This document shows, in pieces, positions 1 to 12,300 of a DNA stretch of 64,000 nucleotides. The translations under genes were made by a program, and so were the position numbers. The stretch comes from Pontederia crassipes (Eukaryota > Streptophyta > Magnoliopsida > Commelinales > Pontederiaceae), in assembly GCA_030549335.1 (NCBI GenBank), contig CM060196.1, positions 22,836,501 to 22,900,500 on the forward strand, in the 5' to 3' direction. Numbering within the stretch: the stretch's first letter is position 1; the number at the start of each line of letters is the position of its first letter. Below the pieces are notes generated by a model, which was not told the DNA's origin, did no database searches, and saw nothing but the letters and a program-made list of their open reading frames with translations.

Positions 1-382
1 GCTTTCCTTCCTTTCTATTGCATTTCCTTTTTCATTATTATTTTAATAAAATAGACGTAGCACTTGTTGAAGTAGGAGGCGGTGGTTCAAACAAAGTTTT
101 TTTTGTGAAAGGATGTCTCCTGTCGAAGTAAGTAGGGAGATATGTTTTCTTTCGTTTTTTCCCTTCTAATGTTATGAATGGTTTGCTTTTAGGGGAATTT
201 AGAACCTAGAATTCATATTGTCCTGAATTTTTATTGCAAGATGCCTCCTTTTTAGTTGCCAAAGGAATCAAATTATAGTTGTTTTTATTTTAATCCTATT
301 TTTCTATTTGGGTACTAATTGATGGTAGGCAGGGAAGGAACTACAAGAAAATATTACTTTTACGTTCTCTGCCACAAAGATT
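1..382. other. Unassigned intergenic sequence
   Basis: AT-rich sequence with no coding region, RNA gene or repeat structure that I can recognise. It abuts a MITE on the right. Confidence 0.4.
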
Positions 383-791
383 GCGCCGTTTGGATCCCGA
401 ATAAATGAGCGAATAACTATTTATTCGATCGAAATTTGTCCAACAATGCACGGATTAAGGATACTCGTCGATAGGTCCCACACATAAATCAAGACGTGTT
501 TAATCCTATCAGCTTGTATTTTCCATATTGTAGTATTCGTCGAAAATGGTGGAATATGCAATATTCCACTATCGCAACGAGGGTAGAGTCATCATCTTAC
601 TGTTTGGATTAGTCAAATAATTATTTGAAATGGGGGCAACGGAGGTCATTTCACACATCCTTATTCCTTGACCATCCAAATGAGATGGACGAATAGAATA
701 TGACTCATTGACATTTTCTTGTTGAATAAAATTTAATCGTAAGAATAAAAAAGAGTATTCTCGCAAACTTATCCGAGATCCAAACAACGCC
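383..791. mobile_element. MITE with GGCGTTGTTTGGAT-type inverted ends
   Basis: The left end reads GCGCCGTTTGGATCCCG. The right end is an imperfect inverted copy (CGAGATCCAAACAACGCC). Inner parts also match in inverted orientation, for example GAATA..GCGAATA on the left and its complement near 750. The length is about 410 bp with no coding capacity. GGN(3-5)TGTTTGG ends occur in both hAT and PIF/Harbinger MITEs. I see no clean target duplication, so the superfamily is open. Confidence 0.55.
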
Positions 792-2520
792 TTAATTTGC
801 GTTAGATTTGTATCGGATTAACATTAGACACAATGTCGTTTGAGCACGGCCGTGATGACACTGGTTCTCATGCCTTAGCATTTGAATGCTTAAAGAAAGA
901 ATTTAGGCGTTTTGTCATGGCCGTGATCTTGTAGTTGCACGACCGTGACAACCTAGAATTACTCGTGCTTTAGAATATTTTGGTGATGTGAGTAAAATTA
1001 GTCATTCTGTCACGGGCGTATGAGTACGGACATAGGCATTTCAGCTGTGACCGTACGGACATCAACTCGTGAACGACTAGTGAGACTGGCACGGCCGTGA
1101 CACGTTTGGGTACGACCGTAGTGAAATGGCTAAGTACCCAACTGTGACAAGCCTGACACGCTTGTGTCTATGTATGGGCACGGCCATGACATGATCAGGC
1201 ATGGTCGTGATTGTCACTGAAGCCCTGATTACTGTCTATTTCACACTTAGTCAAACAATGATGCGTGTATGACCTTAAATAGGATTAAAATATATAATAT
1301 ATATTGAATTATTGTATGTATTAATTAATGTAATTAAAAAATGGATTGACGTGAAGGTGTCTTGTTGTAATCGAGGAGGAGAAATGGGTTCCACCCTCAT
1401 GTGGTGGCATTTCCCGGGGAAACGAGTTCTACCCTCAAATGGTGGCGTTTTCATAAGTCGAGGTGAGTTCCACCTCCAAGTGGTGGCGTTCAATTGGGCC
1501 TACATGGATCCAATTATGGCATTGCTAGTAAATGCCCACGAATTTAACATGGTCTTCCCAATCAATAAAATAAAAAAAGTATTTAAGTAAAGATGAAAAG
1601 ATGAATGACAAATGACTCGGGACATAAAGTTAAAAATGATGATGAAGTATGCACCTACGAAGATGCAAATGAATGTCTACTTGTCACATCATTTGATATG
1701 AACAAAAATGTTAAAGTTACGTAAGATATGTTCATAATATGCTTTAGCATAATCATAAAGATGATATATGTTTATCTTGCCATGATGATATGTTTACATG
1801 TCATATAGTGTGCATTAGTAGTTCATAGCATTCATATAATCTGTGTTCCATTATGATGTAATGCATATACCATGTCATGTAAAAAGTATGTTATAGAATC
1901 ATAACATGCATGAGCCTCAACATACTTTAACAGGGAGAAATCTCCTGCATCTCATAGATTCGTACAGGTATGGAGAGACTTCAGCTCGGCGGTAGAAGCC
2001 TCATGATGACGATGTGCACATGTGATGGTCGGGCTACGACCAAAATTATCTTACTTTATATAATGTTACGATGATGAACTCTTTTAAGAGGGCTTATAGG
2101 CCCTTGAGTCATGTACATTTGGATGAACTTATTTATGCATTGGGAACCTTATGTTGGGTCTTATGTTAGAGCCTATATGGCCCATAGTCTAGTTTGTCAT
2201 CTTGAGATTTATATGTTTAGATGCCTTCCGATGTTTTACGATATTATTGTTTATGTTTAATATTATTATGTTTCCGCTGCAACATCTTTTGAAATTAGGT
2301 TCGCCTGGAGTTCGACAACTAAATTGGGGCCAAATTTTAAGGATGTTGGATTCAGCTACAAGCACAATCATCATAAGACACAAATGTTGAGAGGACAAAG
2401 TTTGAGCAGTGGTGGCTCGTGCAGCAGCGACGAGCTAACTATTGCTGTGGTGACGAGACTAAGCGCAACAATGAGGTGACTCCTTCTGGGCTGATGAAGG
2501 GAGCGAGTTCACAAATAATA
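792..2520. mobile_element. LTR-like debris with CACGGCCGTG repeats
   Basis: No gene is visible. Positions 845-1200 hold about ten variants of a CACGGCCGTGA word, spaced irregularly. The same word recurs at 44615-44770 inside sequence that begins like an Athila/Tat LTR. Positions 1930-2160 resemble the CTCC..GGTATGGAGAG stretch seen again near 61720. I infer the remains of one or more Ty3/Gypsy-type LTRs; no ends or target duplications were found. Confidence 0.35.
1381..1500. repeat. Three tandem 40-bp units, each able to fold
   Basis: The phrase GTTCCACCCTCATGTGGTGG and close variants start near 1388, 1428 and 1468, giving an exact 40-bp period. In each unit CCACC or its variant pairs with GGTGG across a 5-6 base loop, so three small hairpins stand in a row. 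Confidence 0.7.
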
Positions 2521-3228
2521 AGATTTTTAAAATATTTGTTAATATTAATTTATTAATTTATTTTTCAATTTCAACATTTGTTATAAAATATTTGTTTTAA
2601 AAACATTCCATTTTTTGGATAAAAAAGAAGACTAAAATTATTTTAATTTCAGTTCTATATAAATATGATTATAAATATTTTAAATACAAATTGATATTTA
2701 AAAGTAATACTCAAGTGCATGATAAAAAAATGTATTCTCCCGATGATATAGAAAATAGGATTACATAGTAATTTTAATGTAAAATTAAACAATGAGCTAA
2801 TTAAAATGAAAGAATATTTATAAGTCTATTTTTGAATTAAAATTGTTTTTTAAAGATATTATTTCACATTATTGTTAATTCAATTAAAAATATTTCTTAA
2901 TGTAAAAATATTTATGTATATGAAATAAAAATAATATTACATGTATACGTCTAACATATAAATTATTTAATTATGATGATATAAAACTGAAAATTTTTGT
3001 AAAGAAAAATCAAAATATTCCATATTCAAATTATCTTTGATAATTTTTTACCTCAAGGTCAATTAATATTTTTAGAGAAACTTAAACATTAGGTTGATAA
3101 AATTAAACTTTACAAAAGTAATTTGAATGTTGAATAAAATAATAAATGAAAATGTATAATTTATCATGTATATTATTTTTGCGAAAAAATATAAAAATAA
3201 ACTAGATGGTGAAAACTTATAAACATCT
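2521..3228. other. Very AT-rich spacer
   Basis: Long A/T runs with no recognisable gene, RNA or paired repeat. Confidence 0.5.
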
Positions 3229-4256
3229 TGTAATATCCCAAGATTTTTTGAAAATAATGAATTAGATAAATAAAATATTTATTTATTTACAAAAATCTAT
3301 TTAAAAGAAAAGACAAAAGTTGAGAAGTTGAAGATGAAGTTGGGTAGAGATAAGATTTTGAGAAGAAAAAAAAGAAAGAAAAAGAAAAGGAATAAATAAA
3401 GTATTTAGATTAGATTATTAGTTAAGGTTATGGATAGGATTCAAAATTAAATTTAGATGAGGTTAAACATTAAATCTCGGATTAGTTTTCAACCTATCAA
3501 GAGAAAGTCTTCTCCCCTATATATAAGCCAACTTTAAAAATCAAATTTTTCTTTCCACTTTGAGTCCTTGTTTCTTCCTCCCCAGTGTGCGTGCACGAGA
3601 GCTCAAGTCGGCCATCCAATCTTCGATCTATCCTCTGTCAAAAGATGCCAGACTTTTTATTGGGGACATCTCCATCATCTCGAAAATCGTTCTCAAAGTT
3701 AAGGATTTTAGGTAGTTTGAAACTGTCCAAGTACGTGTGAATTTTAGGTTTATTTTTTTATGTGTTTCCTTGATAGATTAACTAAGAATTCAAAAGATTA
3801 AAGTATGATTATTGTTCTCTGCTTATACAAGAATAGATTCCTTTTTTATTTCATATCGAAAGTATGTTTAGATTAGTCAGAAAGTTAGAACAAAATTTCA
3901 ATTTTTCGGCACCAAAGTTCCTTTCTATAGGAACCCCGACACGAGTTGGATGAACCCAGCCCGGGTTCATGAGGGATAGGTGAAGCTTGGGGCACATTGG
4001 CCGAATCCAATCTGGATTCGGTGCGTGCCCGGCCTAGGTTTACAGGGACCTGACTCAGTTTCCACCATGCAAGATCCAACCTGAGTTCCAGTACACCCGA
4101 CACAGGGTCTGAGGTTAAAATGGAAGGATTTGATCTATGCTCGACCAGCCCGAGTCACCCTAGACTCGGCCCATGTCAAACTAAACCCGACCCGAGTTTG
4201 ACCATGTTCAGCCCAAATTCTGCACAAATTGCATATTTTTTTATATCATTTTGTAT
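3229..4256 (+). mobile_element. LTR fragment, Ty3/Gypsy Del-like
   Basis: It begins TGTAATATCCCAAG, a start typical of Del/Tekay LTRs. A TATA box (CTATATATAAG, 3517-3526) is followed by a pyrimidine-rich leader. Positions 3935-4210 carry repeated ACCCGGGTT-like words. No partner LTR or internal region is seen. The right side ends where a 1-kb tandem duplication begins. Treated as a broken fossil. Confidence 0.45.
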
Positions 4257-6270
4257 AGGTGTTAAAGGATCTTTTTTTATCCTAGTTATGATATTTGATG
4301 AACTGAACTGAAAAAATAGATAAATAGGAAAATATAAAACTTGAAAGATGAGACCAACATGTGCACCGATTATTATGGTTAAAGTTAAAGAAATGGGATC
4401 ATTGCGATCCAACTTGGGTAATTTTGAGAAACCCAAGTCTATTGTGAGTAAGTAAACGCTTACCGAATCCTGGTGTGACTTATTTTTATAGTCAACGAAA
4501 GTGCCATATTGATTCATAATAAAAGAAGTCGAGCTCGCCTAGGACAACGAATATAGAAGTCCATAAGAACTGTTTAAAGTAAAAGATGTAGTAAGGAATT
4601 GTTATGAAAAGAAAGGTATAGAAAGAACAAAAAAGAAAGAAATAGAAGTGAAAGGTAAAGTTTGGCATTGATATTATATGTTCTTTGATGTTTATGATTT
4701 AATTGCTAATTTTGCTCTATTTAAGCAATGTTATCAATACCGGACCGGACCAGACCGGCCGGTTCAACTGATTCAATAGTTCAATTGCAAATCGATAAAA
4801 AATCTGGTTCGGGTTGATATAGAAATTGATTTTGGCATTGAATCGAAAAAAATCGATTGAATCGGCCGGTTGAACTCGGCTCAATTCAAAAATTGAAAAA
4901 TAAAATTAAAAAATGATAAAAATAGGAAAGTTAAAAAATGAAAGGAATATAAGAAAGATAAAAAAAAGAGGAAATAAGACATGTATAAAATTAAATAGGA
5001 ATTGAAAAATGTATGTATTTAAAATTTAATAAGATTAAAATGAAAAATTATCAAAGGGCATAAATAAAGGAAATAAAAAGGAAAGTGTTAAAGAAATGAG
5101 AATAATTTAAGATAAAATTTATTTATATAGCATCTATCATCAATAAATAATATATATTAAATTAATAATAATCTATTTATATTTATATGTTAATCATTAT
5201 TAAAATTTAATAAATAAAATTATGTTATATTAATTTTTAATATTACTAATAGGTTATTAGTAGAGGTGTTAAAGGATCTTTTTTTATTCTAGTTATGATA
5301 TTTGATGAACTAAACTGAAAAAATAGATAAATAGGAAAATATAAAACTTGAAAGATGAGACCCTCATGCACCGATTATTATGATTAAAGTTAAAGAAATG
5401 GGGATCATTGCGATCCAACTTGGATAATTTTGAGAAACCCAAGTCTATTGTGAGTAAGTAAACGCTCACCGGATCCTGGTGTGACTTATTTTTATAGTCA
5501 ACGAAAGTGCCACATTGATTCATAATAAAATAAGTCGAGCTCGCCTAGGACAACGAATATAGAAGTCCATAAGAACTGATTAAAGTAAAAGATGTAGTAA
5601 GGAATTGTTATGAAAAGAAAGGTATAGAAAGAACAAAAAAGAAAGAAATAGAAGTGAAAGGTAAAGTTTGGCATTGATATTATATGTTCTTTGATGTTTA
5701 TGATTTAATTGCTAATTTTGCTCTATTTAAGCAATGTTATCAAAATCGGACCGGACTAGACCGGCCGGTTCAATTGATTCAATAGTTCAATTGCAAACCG
5801 ATCGAAAATCTGGTTCGCGTTGATATAGAAATTGATTTTGGCATTGAACCGGAAAAAATTGGTTGAATCGGCCGGTTGAACTTGACTCAATTCAAATTTT
5901 GAAAAATAAAATTAAAAAATGATAAAAAAAATAGGAAAGTTAAAAGTGAAAAAGGAAAGGAATATAATAAAGATAAAAAAGTAGGAAATAAGACATGTAT
6001 AAAATTAAATAGGAATTAAAAAATGTATGTATTTAAAATTTAATAAGATTAAAATGAAAAATTATCAAAGAGCATAAATAAAGGAAATAAAAAGGAAAGT
6101 GTTAAAGAAATGAGAATAATTTAAGATAAAATTTATTAATATAGCATCTATCATCGATAAATAATATATATTAAATTAATAATAATTTATTTATATTTAT
6201 ATGTTAATCATTATTAAAATTTAATAAATAAAAATTATGTTATATTAATTTTTAATATTTTAATATGTTA
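4257..6270. repeat. Tandem duplication, two 1007-bp units
   Basis: The segment from AGGTGTTAAAGGATC at 4257 is repeated from 5264 with the same order and few differences (units about 4257-5263 and 5264-6270). Both units contain the same GGACCGGACCAGACCGG stretch followed by AT-rich sequence. The duplication joins a flanking segment with most of a TIR element; only the second unit goes on to the element's right end. Confidence 0.88.
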
Positions 6271-6443
6271 TTAGTGCAATATTCATGTAATATATCATAT
6301 AACTTATATTATATCTTATAATTATTATAAATAATATTATTTTAATAAAATTTGGTTCAATCCAGTCGAACCCGATCGAACTGGTCCAACCATGACTCGG
6401 TAAGGATCCCGGTCCGATCGCTGGTCTGGTTATGAAAATATTG
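4726..6443. mobile_element. Non-autonomous TIR element with GGACCGG ends
   Basis: The left end (4726, repeated at 5732) reads CAATGTTATCAATACCGGAC. The right end near 6443 reads in complement CAATATTTTCATAACCAGAC, an imperfect inverted match. The interior is AT-rich with no coding region. In one unit the element would be about 710 bp (5732-6443); the tandem duplication has doubled most of it. A similar left end occurs at 33848. The superfamily is unknown. Confidence 0.5.
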
Positions 6444-7389
6444 TATTTAAATTGTTGCATCCATTTGTATTATTTCATGTACTAGGCGTAATTACTCATG
6501 AATATTCTCTGTCCATGAGTTTGAATCCCATAGGTAATTGATGATATAGATTGAGGCGCGTGCAGCAGCAAAGTTCATGGTGATGCAGTTGCACAAGAGA
6601 GACAATATTAGAATTTGCTATTCTAGCACTCTTAGTTTATTATGAGGTAATAGATACTTTATAGAATGTGATAGTAGATGACTTCTCGAAACAGAAGAAT
6701 TATTAGCTTCCACATTATATTCCTAGTTTGGTTATTTTTAGTTACTAGATGAATTAGTCAGGTTCCATATTTTTATGAAAGAAGTTATTTTTATTCTTTG
6801 TTATTTTATTATCTTATTGGATTATGAAAGCCCATAAAGAATTATATGTAAAGGTAATGTCGGTCCAAACCAATCATATTGCCATGTGTCAGGAGGACGA
6901 AATTTGGATGCGTTACACATTTATTTCAAATAATATTTATTATATCTCTTACAATAACAAGGTGTGATGCATGGTTCCAATAGCAAACCTCCTCGAAAAA
7001 TGCAATACACATCAAGTCAATTGAGCAAGTGATAACATCTATTTCTTTACTACTCATATTCTACTTATCAATTACCTCCACCATTGAGCGGCAACCATGG
7101 CTTGTGCAGTGGCGACGAGGCTCTTATGGCGATGACAAGGCTCGTGCTTTAGTGAGGTCATCCTTGTGCGATGATGGGCCTCATGAGACATCGAAGAGGC
7201 TCATGTGGTAGTCACTAGGAGGGGCAAGGTGGCTCCTATGTCAGTGACCATGGCCTCTACCTCTGCGACAGCGATGAGGCTCCATCAGTTGCGAGGTCGT
7301 TCAAGCAATGGAAAGTCAACGGCTAGAGCAGAAAAGACGAAGGAGAAGAGAGAGATCACGTCGTTTTTTGGGGAAATAGGAATTGATGG
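6444..7389. other. Intergenic sequence with GAGGCTC-rich patch
   Basis: No gene is recognised. Positions 7085-7300 are unusually GC-rich and repeat GAGGCTCNTG and GCGACGAGGCTC; a similar patch lies at 2400-2500. This may be the core of an old repeat. The stretch is interrupted at 7389 by a retrotransposon and resumes at 15484. Confidence 0.35.
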
Positions 7390-9393
7390 TGTAACGCCCC
7401 CAAATCGACCCCCGCCACGTGGCGAAGACCAACCTGGAGACACTACGGCATGCTATAACTTGACCATAATATAGACCATATCTCAGTCAATGACCGAGAC
7501 ACGTCAGCGAAAGAAAAGAAATAAAGATAAATGATAACTTTAATTTGCGGAAGTCTAAAAGTGGCTATATCATTGCTAAAGAAATAAAATAAGTTCTACA
7601 TCATGAAACTAAAATGCAGAAGGTAAATGAAAACTAATAAACACTCTAAAAGCCCTATGGTTCATGTGTTGTCCTATCGCCAGAGCTTCATCACCACACG
7701 CCTACTCCATCACGTCACTGACCTGGTCCTGTGGAAATCAGACACAGGGGAGGAGTTCCTCCCGTAAGCTTTACAGCCTAGTGGAGAACCACATGATATA
7801 CAATGCATGACATGAATATAATAATCAATGGTAAATAATCATGCTTAACTTGAACGTGAAAGGTAACATGTCAGTATCATGGATCATAATATGAATAAGA
7901 TCATTGATATCATGAATCAGGAGGGTAATCATGATGAGTATAAACATGAACTTATAACATACTTGTAATTCATGATAGTAACTTGACTTGACTTGAACAT
8001 GCTTCTTGATCTTGGTTATTAATTAACAATCAAGGTGACTTTGAGTGCCTTTAATTCTTGGGGTATGCTCAGCAAACGATACGGTCTTGTGCGAGTCAAT
8101 GGGTGATCAAACCATGACCAAGGGAGCGACCCTTATCTTGATGCACTTGACTTGGATTGGCAACCCATCATTAATCTTTCATCTGAACTTATTAATCGCT
8201 TTTCATAACTTGTAGCTCTTTGTTCTTGATGCAACCGATACGATAGGATCAACGTGAAATAAATCAATAACAGAGTAAATCATGTAAATCAGTGAGGGAT
8301 CTCTGTGGGGTCAGAAAATAGGATCAATCATATATATATAATATCTGGATAAAAGGAAAATAATTAATAAATATAATAAAAGATTTTCTGGGAAATCGGT
8401 CGACCGGTTCGGGGGAACGGTCGATCGGTAGTCTGTTGATCGGTCGACCGGTCTGTTAAGATCGGTTAACCGGTAGGTCAAGTCGGATTTAATTGGTTCG
8501 ATTGATCTGTTTGGTTGAACGGTCGACCAGTGGGCCAGGATCGGTCGACCGATGATAGGGATCGGTCGACCGGTTGACATGTGCAAAAATATGGCGATAG
8601 GCAGGTTATCAGTCGACCGGTTGCCACAATACTTGGGGACCGATCGATCGGTCGGCATCCAAAAAGTTACGAAACTTTCGAATTTCATCATTTTTCCAAT
8701 GCAATCTCATCCTAACCTAGTTCTTATCTCCTAGCAAATCAATCACACAACAACAGAACAATAAGAAGTGAATTATGCATGCAATTCAATCAATCAATCA
8801 AAGAATACAAGGAATCAATCAATTAAAATGATAACTTGAACCCTAGCTTAGATCTTTCCTTTTCATAACGATTAGGGCATGAATTTGGGACAATTCAGAT
8901 GTCATACAAGGTGATTTCGATTCACCCACCTGGCCGCGATGGATCCTACCCTTGATTCGTTAAAAATTCGTTTGAATTCCGCCCCTGTTTCCTCCCTGTT
9001 CTTTCTCTGGTTCCTCTCGGCCAGCCTCTGCAGATATTTCAGCAAAGGCGTAAGACAGGTAGCACTCGAAGGACGATGAGAGAGAGAAAAGATCTCCGCA
9101 CACTTGCAGTCCAGCCGATGAAGGGAGTTCTGCTCCTGTCGTGGACGAGCAGCAGCACCGGGAAGATAGAAAGGAAAAACGTGGGGTTCTTTGAGAAGAG
9201 GGGTTTATGTAGAAAATCTCCTTTTTATCTTAACTATGGCTCCTCTTCTAATTAAATCTGATAAGATCAGATTTTTATTCCTCTCCTCTTCATCTTTGAG
9301 TGGGAGTTGGTTTTGATGTTTGATCCCCTTTGTGTTTTACCCGGCCGCCTTTCACGATTCGTTCCTTTTTTTATCTTTTCTTTGGTTATTACA
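7390..9393 (-). repeat. 3' LTR of the Del/Tekay-like element
   Basis: Starts TGTAACGCCCCC and ends TTACA on the plus strand. It aligns end to end with 13493-15483. Positions 8395-8665 hold about a dozen GGTCGACC-like words. A short AT microsatellite lies near 8330. Both are shared with the other LTR. Confidence 0.92.
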
Positions 9394-12300
9394 TTCTTAC
9401 CCCCTTAAAAGAAAATTCATCCTCGAATTTTGTACTAAGTAGAGAGCTTATCGAAAATGTGAGGAAATTCTTGACGCATTTCCGACTCGAGTTCCCATGT
9501 CGCGTCATCTCCCTGGTGGTGACGTCATGCTATTCTGACCATGGGGACATCCTTGTTCTTCTGACATTGCACCTTGTGATCCACTATATGCATCGGATAC
9601 TCAGCGAAGGTCAAGTCTGCAGCTATATCTGACTCTCTATCCTTAGAACATTTGCAGCATCGTGTTTGTACTTCTTGAGCATGGATACATGGAATACATT
9701 ATGCACTCTCCCATAAGATGGGGGTAGAGCTAGTCTGCATGCTGCCTCGCCTACTAGCTCGAGTATCTCAAATGGGCCTACATAGCGAGGACTGACCTTT
9801 CCTCGCTTGCTGAATCTCATGACTCCTTTCATAGGAGATACCTTTAGAAGAACTTGGTCCCCCGCTTGAAAGATCTGCTCCCGTCTACCTTTGTCAGCAT
9901 AACTCTTTTGCCTTCCTTGAGCAGTCTTCATCCTTTGCTTAATCAATTCTATATTTTCAGCATATTCCACTGCTTCTTTCACTTCTTCCTTACTCATGAT
10001 CTTTTCCTCGCCTACTTCGCTCCAGTGGGCAGGTGAGCGGCAAGGTCGTCCATACATGGCTTCAAATGGTGCCACACCAATACTAGAATTTATAAGCAAA
10101 CTCAATTAGATGAATGTGCTCATCCCAGCTACCCTGCCAATCTAGTGCACAGGTCATTAACATATCCTCTAGTGTCTGGATGGTCATCTCAGACTGCCCA
10201 TCTGTCTGAGGGTGGAAAGCTGTACTGAAGTTGAGCCTTGTACCAAAGACTTCCTGCATGCTCCTCTAGAATCTGACAGTGAATCTGGGGTCTCGATCAG
10301 ACACTATGGACTCTGGGATCCCATGGAGTCTGACTACTTCTCTCACATATAAGTCTAACAGACTCTCCACTGATTGCTTCCATCGGATTGGAATAAAGTG
10401 TGCTGCCTTTGTGAAACGATCCACGACTACCCATATGGCATCATGACCCTTCTTAGTCCTAGGCAAGTTGGATACAAAGTTCATAGTGATCTAATCCCAC
10501 TTCCATTGTAGGATTTCCAAAGGCTTCAACTTGCCATATGGCCGCTGATGCTCAATCTTGACTTGTTAGCACACCAGGCATCGAGATACATATTCTGCTA
10601 TCTCTCTTTTCATGTCCGGCCACCAGTAGGTGCGTTGTACATCCTTATACATCTTGATGCTACCGGGATGGATAGCGAACTCCGACTTGTGGCACTCATC
10701 CAGTACCTCTCGTCGGACATCAGCGTCTGTGGGAATCCATAACCTGTCCCGATATCTAATCCCTCCATCTGTAGAGATCTAAAATCTGCTGGTTCATTCT
10801 GGCATCTCTTCAAAATCTTCTGATATTCAGGATCTACTTTCTGAGCTGCTATGATCCTGTCGATTAAGCTGGGCTTCATTTGATGCATCATCCATAAGGC
10901 TCCGTTTGTTCCTAGTTTGGGGCATCATTGCTCAATTTCTTCCAGCATCTCGTACTCGCGTAGCCTCATATAAGCTAGCGAGCCTTCCCGCTTTCTGCTT
11001 AACACATCGGCGACAGAATTTTCTTTACCCGGATGGTAATTGATAGCAAATTCATAATCCTTGAGGAGCTCAAGCCATCGTCGTTGCCTCATGTTAAGAT
11101 CCCTCTGATCGAAGATGTACTTGAGACTCTTGTGGTCACTGAAGATCTCAAACATCTCTCCATACAAATAATGTCTCCAAATCTTCAAGGCAAAGACCAC
11201 TGCCGCCAATTCCAAGTCATGTGTGGAGTAATTGACCTCATGCTTCTTCAGCTGTCGTGAAGCATAGGCCACTACTTTGCCGTGTTGCATCAGGACACAG
11301 CCCAATCCTGTTCCACACGCATCACTATAGACCACGAAACCTCCACTGCCTGTCGGTATGGTGAGAATTGGTGCCGAAGTCAGACGGTCCTTCAGAGTCT
11401 GAAAGCTTTGCTCACTTTTATCTGTCCAGATAAATTTTTTCCGCCTTCTTTGTGAGATTCGTGAGGGGTGCAACAATCTTGAAAAAGTCCCTGATAAATC
11501 TCCTTTTATAACCCGCTAAACCAAGGAAGCTGCGAATCTCAGAAGTATTCTTCGACCTAATCCAATTCGTCACCGCTTCCACTTTTGCGGTCTACTGCAA
11601 TGCCCTTCTTGGAGACTATGTGTCCCAAGAACATGATCTCCTTCAGTCAGAATTCACACTTTGAAAGTTTGTCATAAAGCTTGTGTTGTCTCAGGGTCTC
11701 CAATACTATCCTGAGATGCTCTCGGTGTTGCTCTGGATTGGAAGAATAGATCAGAATGTCATCCACGAACACGATGACAAGCTGGTCTAAATATGGTCGA
11801 AAGACCCTGTTCATTAAGTCCATGAACGCGGCAGGAGCGTTCATCAATCCAAATGGCATGACCAAGAACTCGTAGTGGCCATATCTTGATCGAAAAGCGG
11901 TTTTCGGTATGTCCTCCTCGGCCACTCTCAGCTGGTGGTAGTCACTACGTAGGTCTATCTTAGAGAAAACCGATGCTTTTGACAACTGATCGAAAATGTC
12001 ATCTATCCGAGGCAGGGGGTACTTATTCTTCACTATCACTTTATTGAGCATCCTATAGTCGATGCAGAGTCGCATGGAGCCATCCTTTTTCTTGACAAAC
12101 AAGACCGGTGCGCCCCAGGGTGAGACGCTCGGTCTGATAAATTCCTTGTCCAGTAGCTCCTGTATCTGCTTCTTCAGTTCCTGCATTTCAGTAGGTGCCA
12201 TGCGGTAGGGTGCTTTAGAGATGGGTGCAGTCCCAGGGAGGAGCTCTATTTTAAAGTCGATTTCCCATTTCGGTGGTAATCCGGATGTGTCCTCAGGAAA

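Noticed and set aside
8311-8691. 126-residue open frame rich in R, S, T, D and P
   Set aside because: Encoded by the GGTCGACC word array within an LTR; repetitive and not a protein family.
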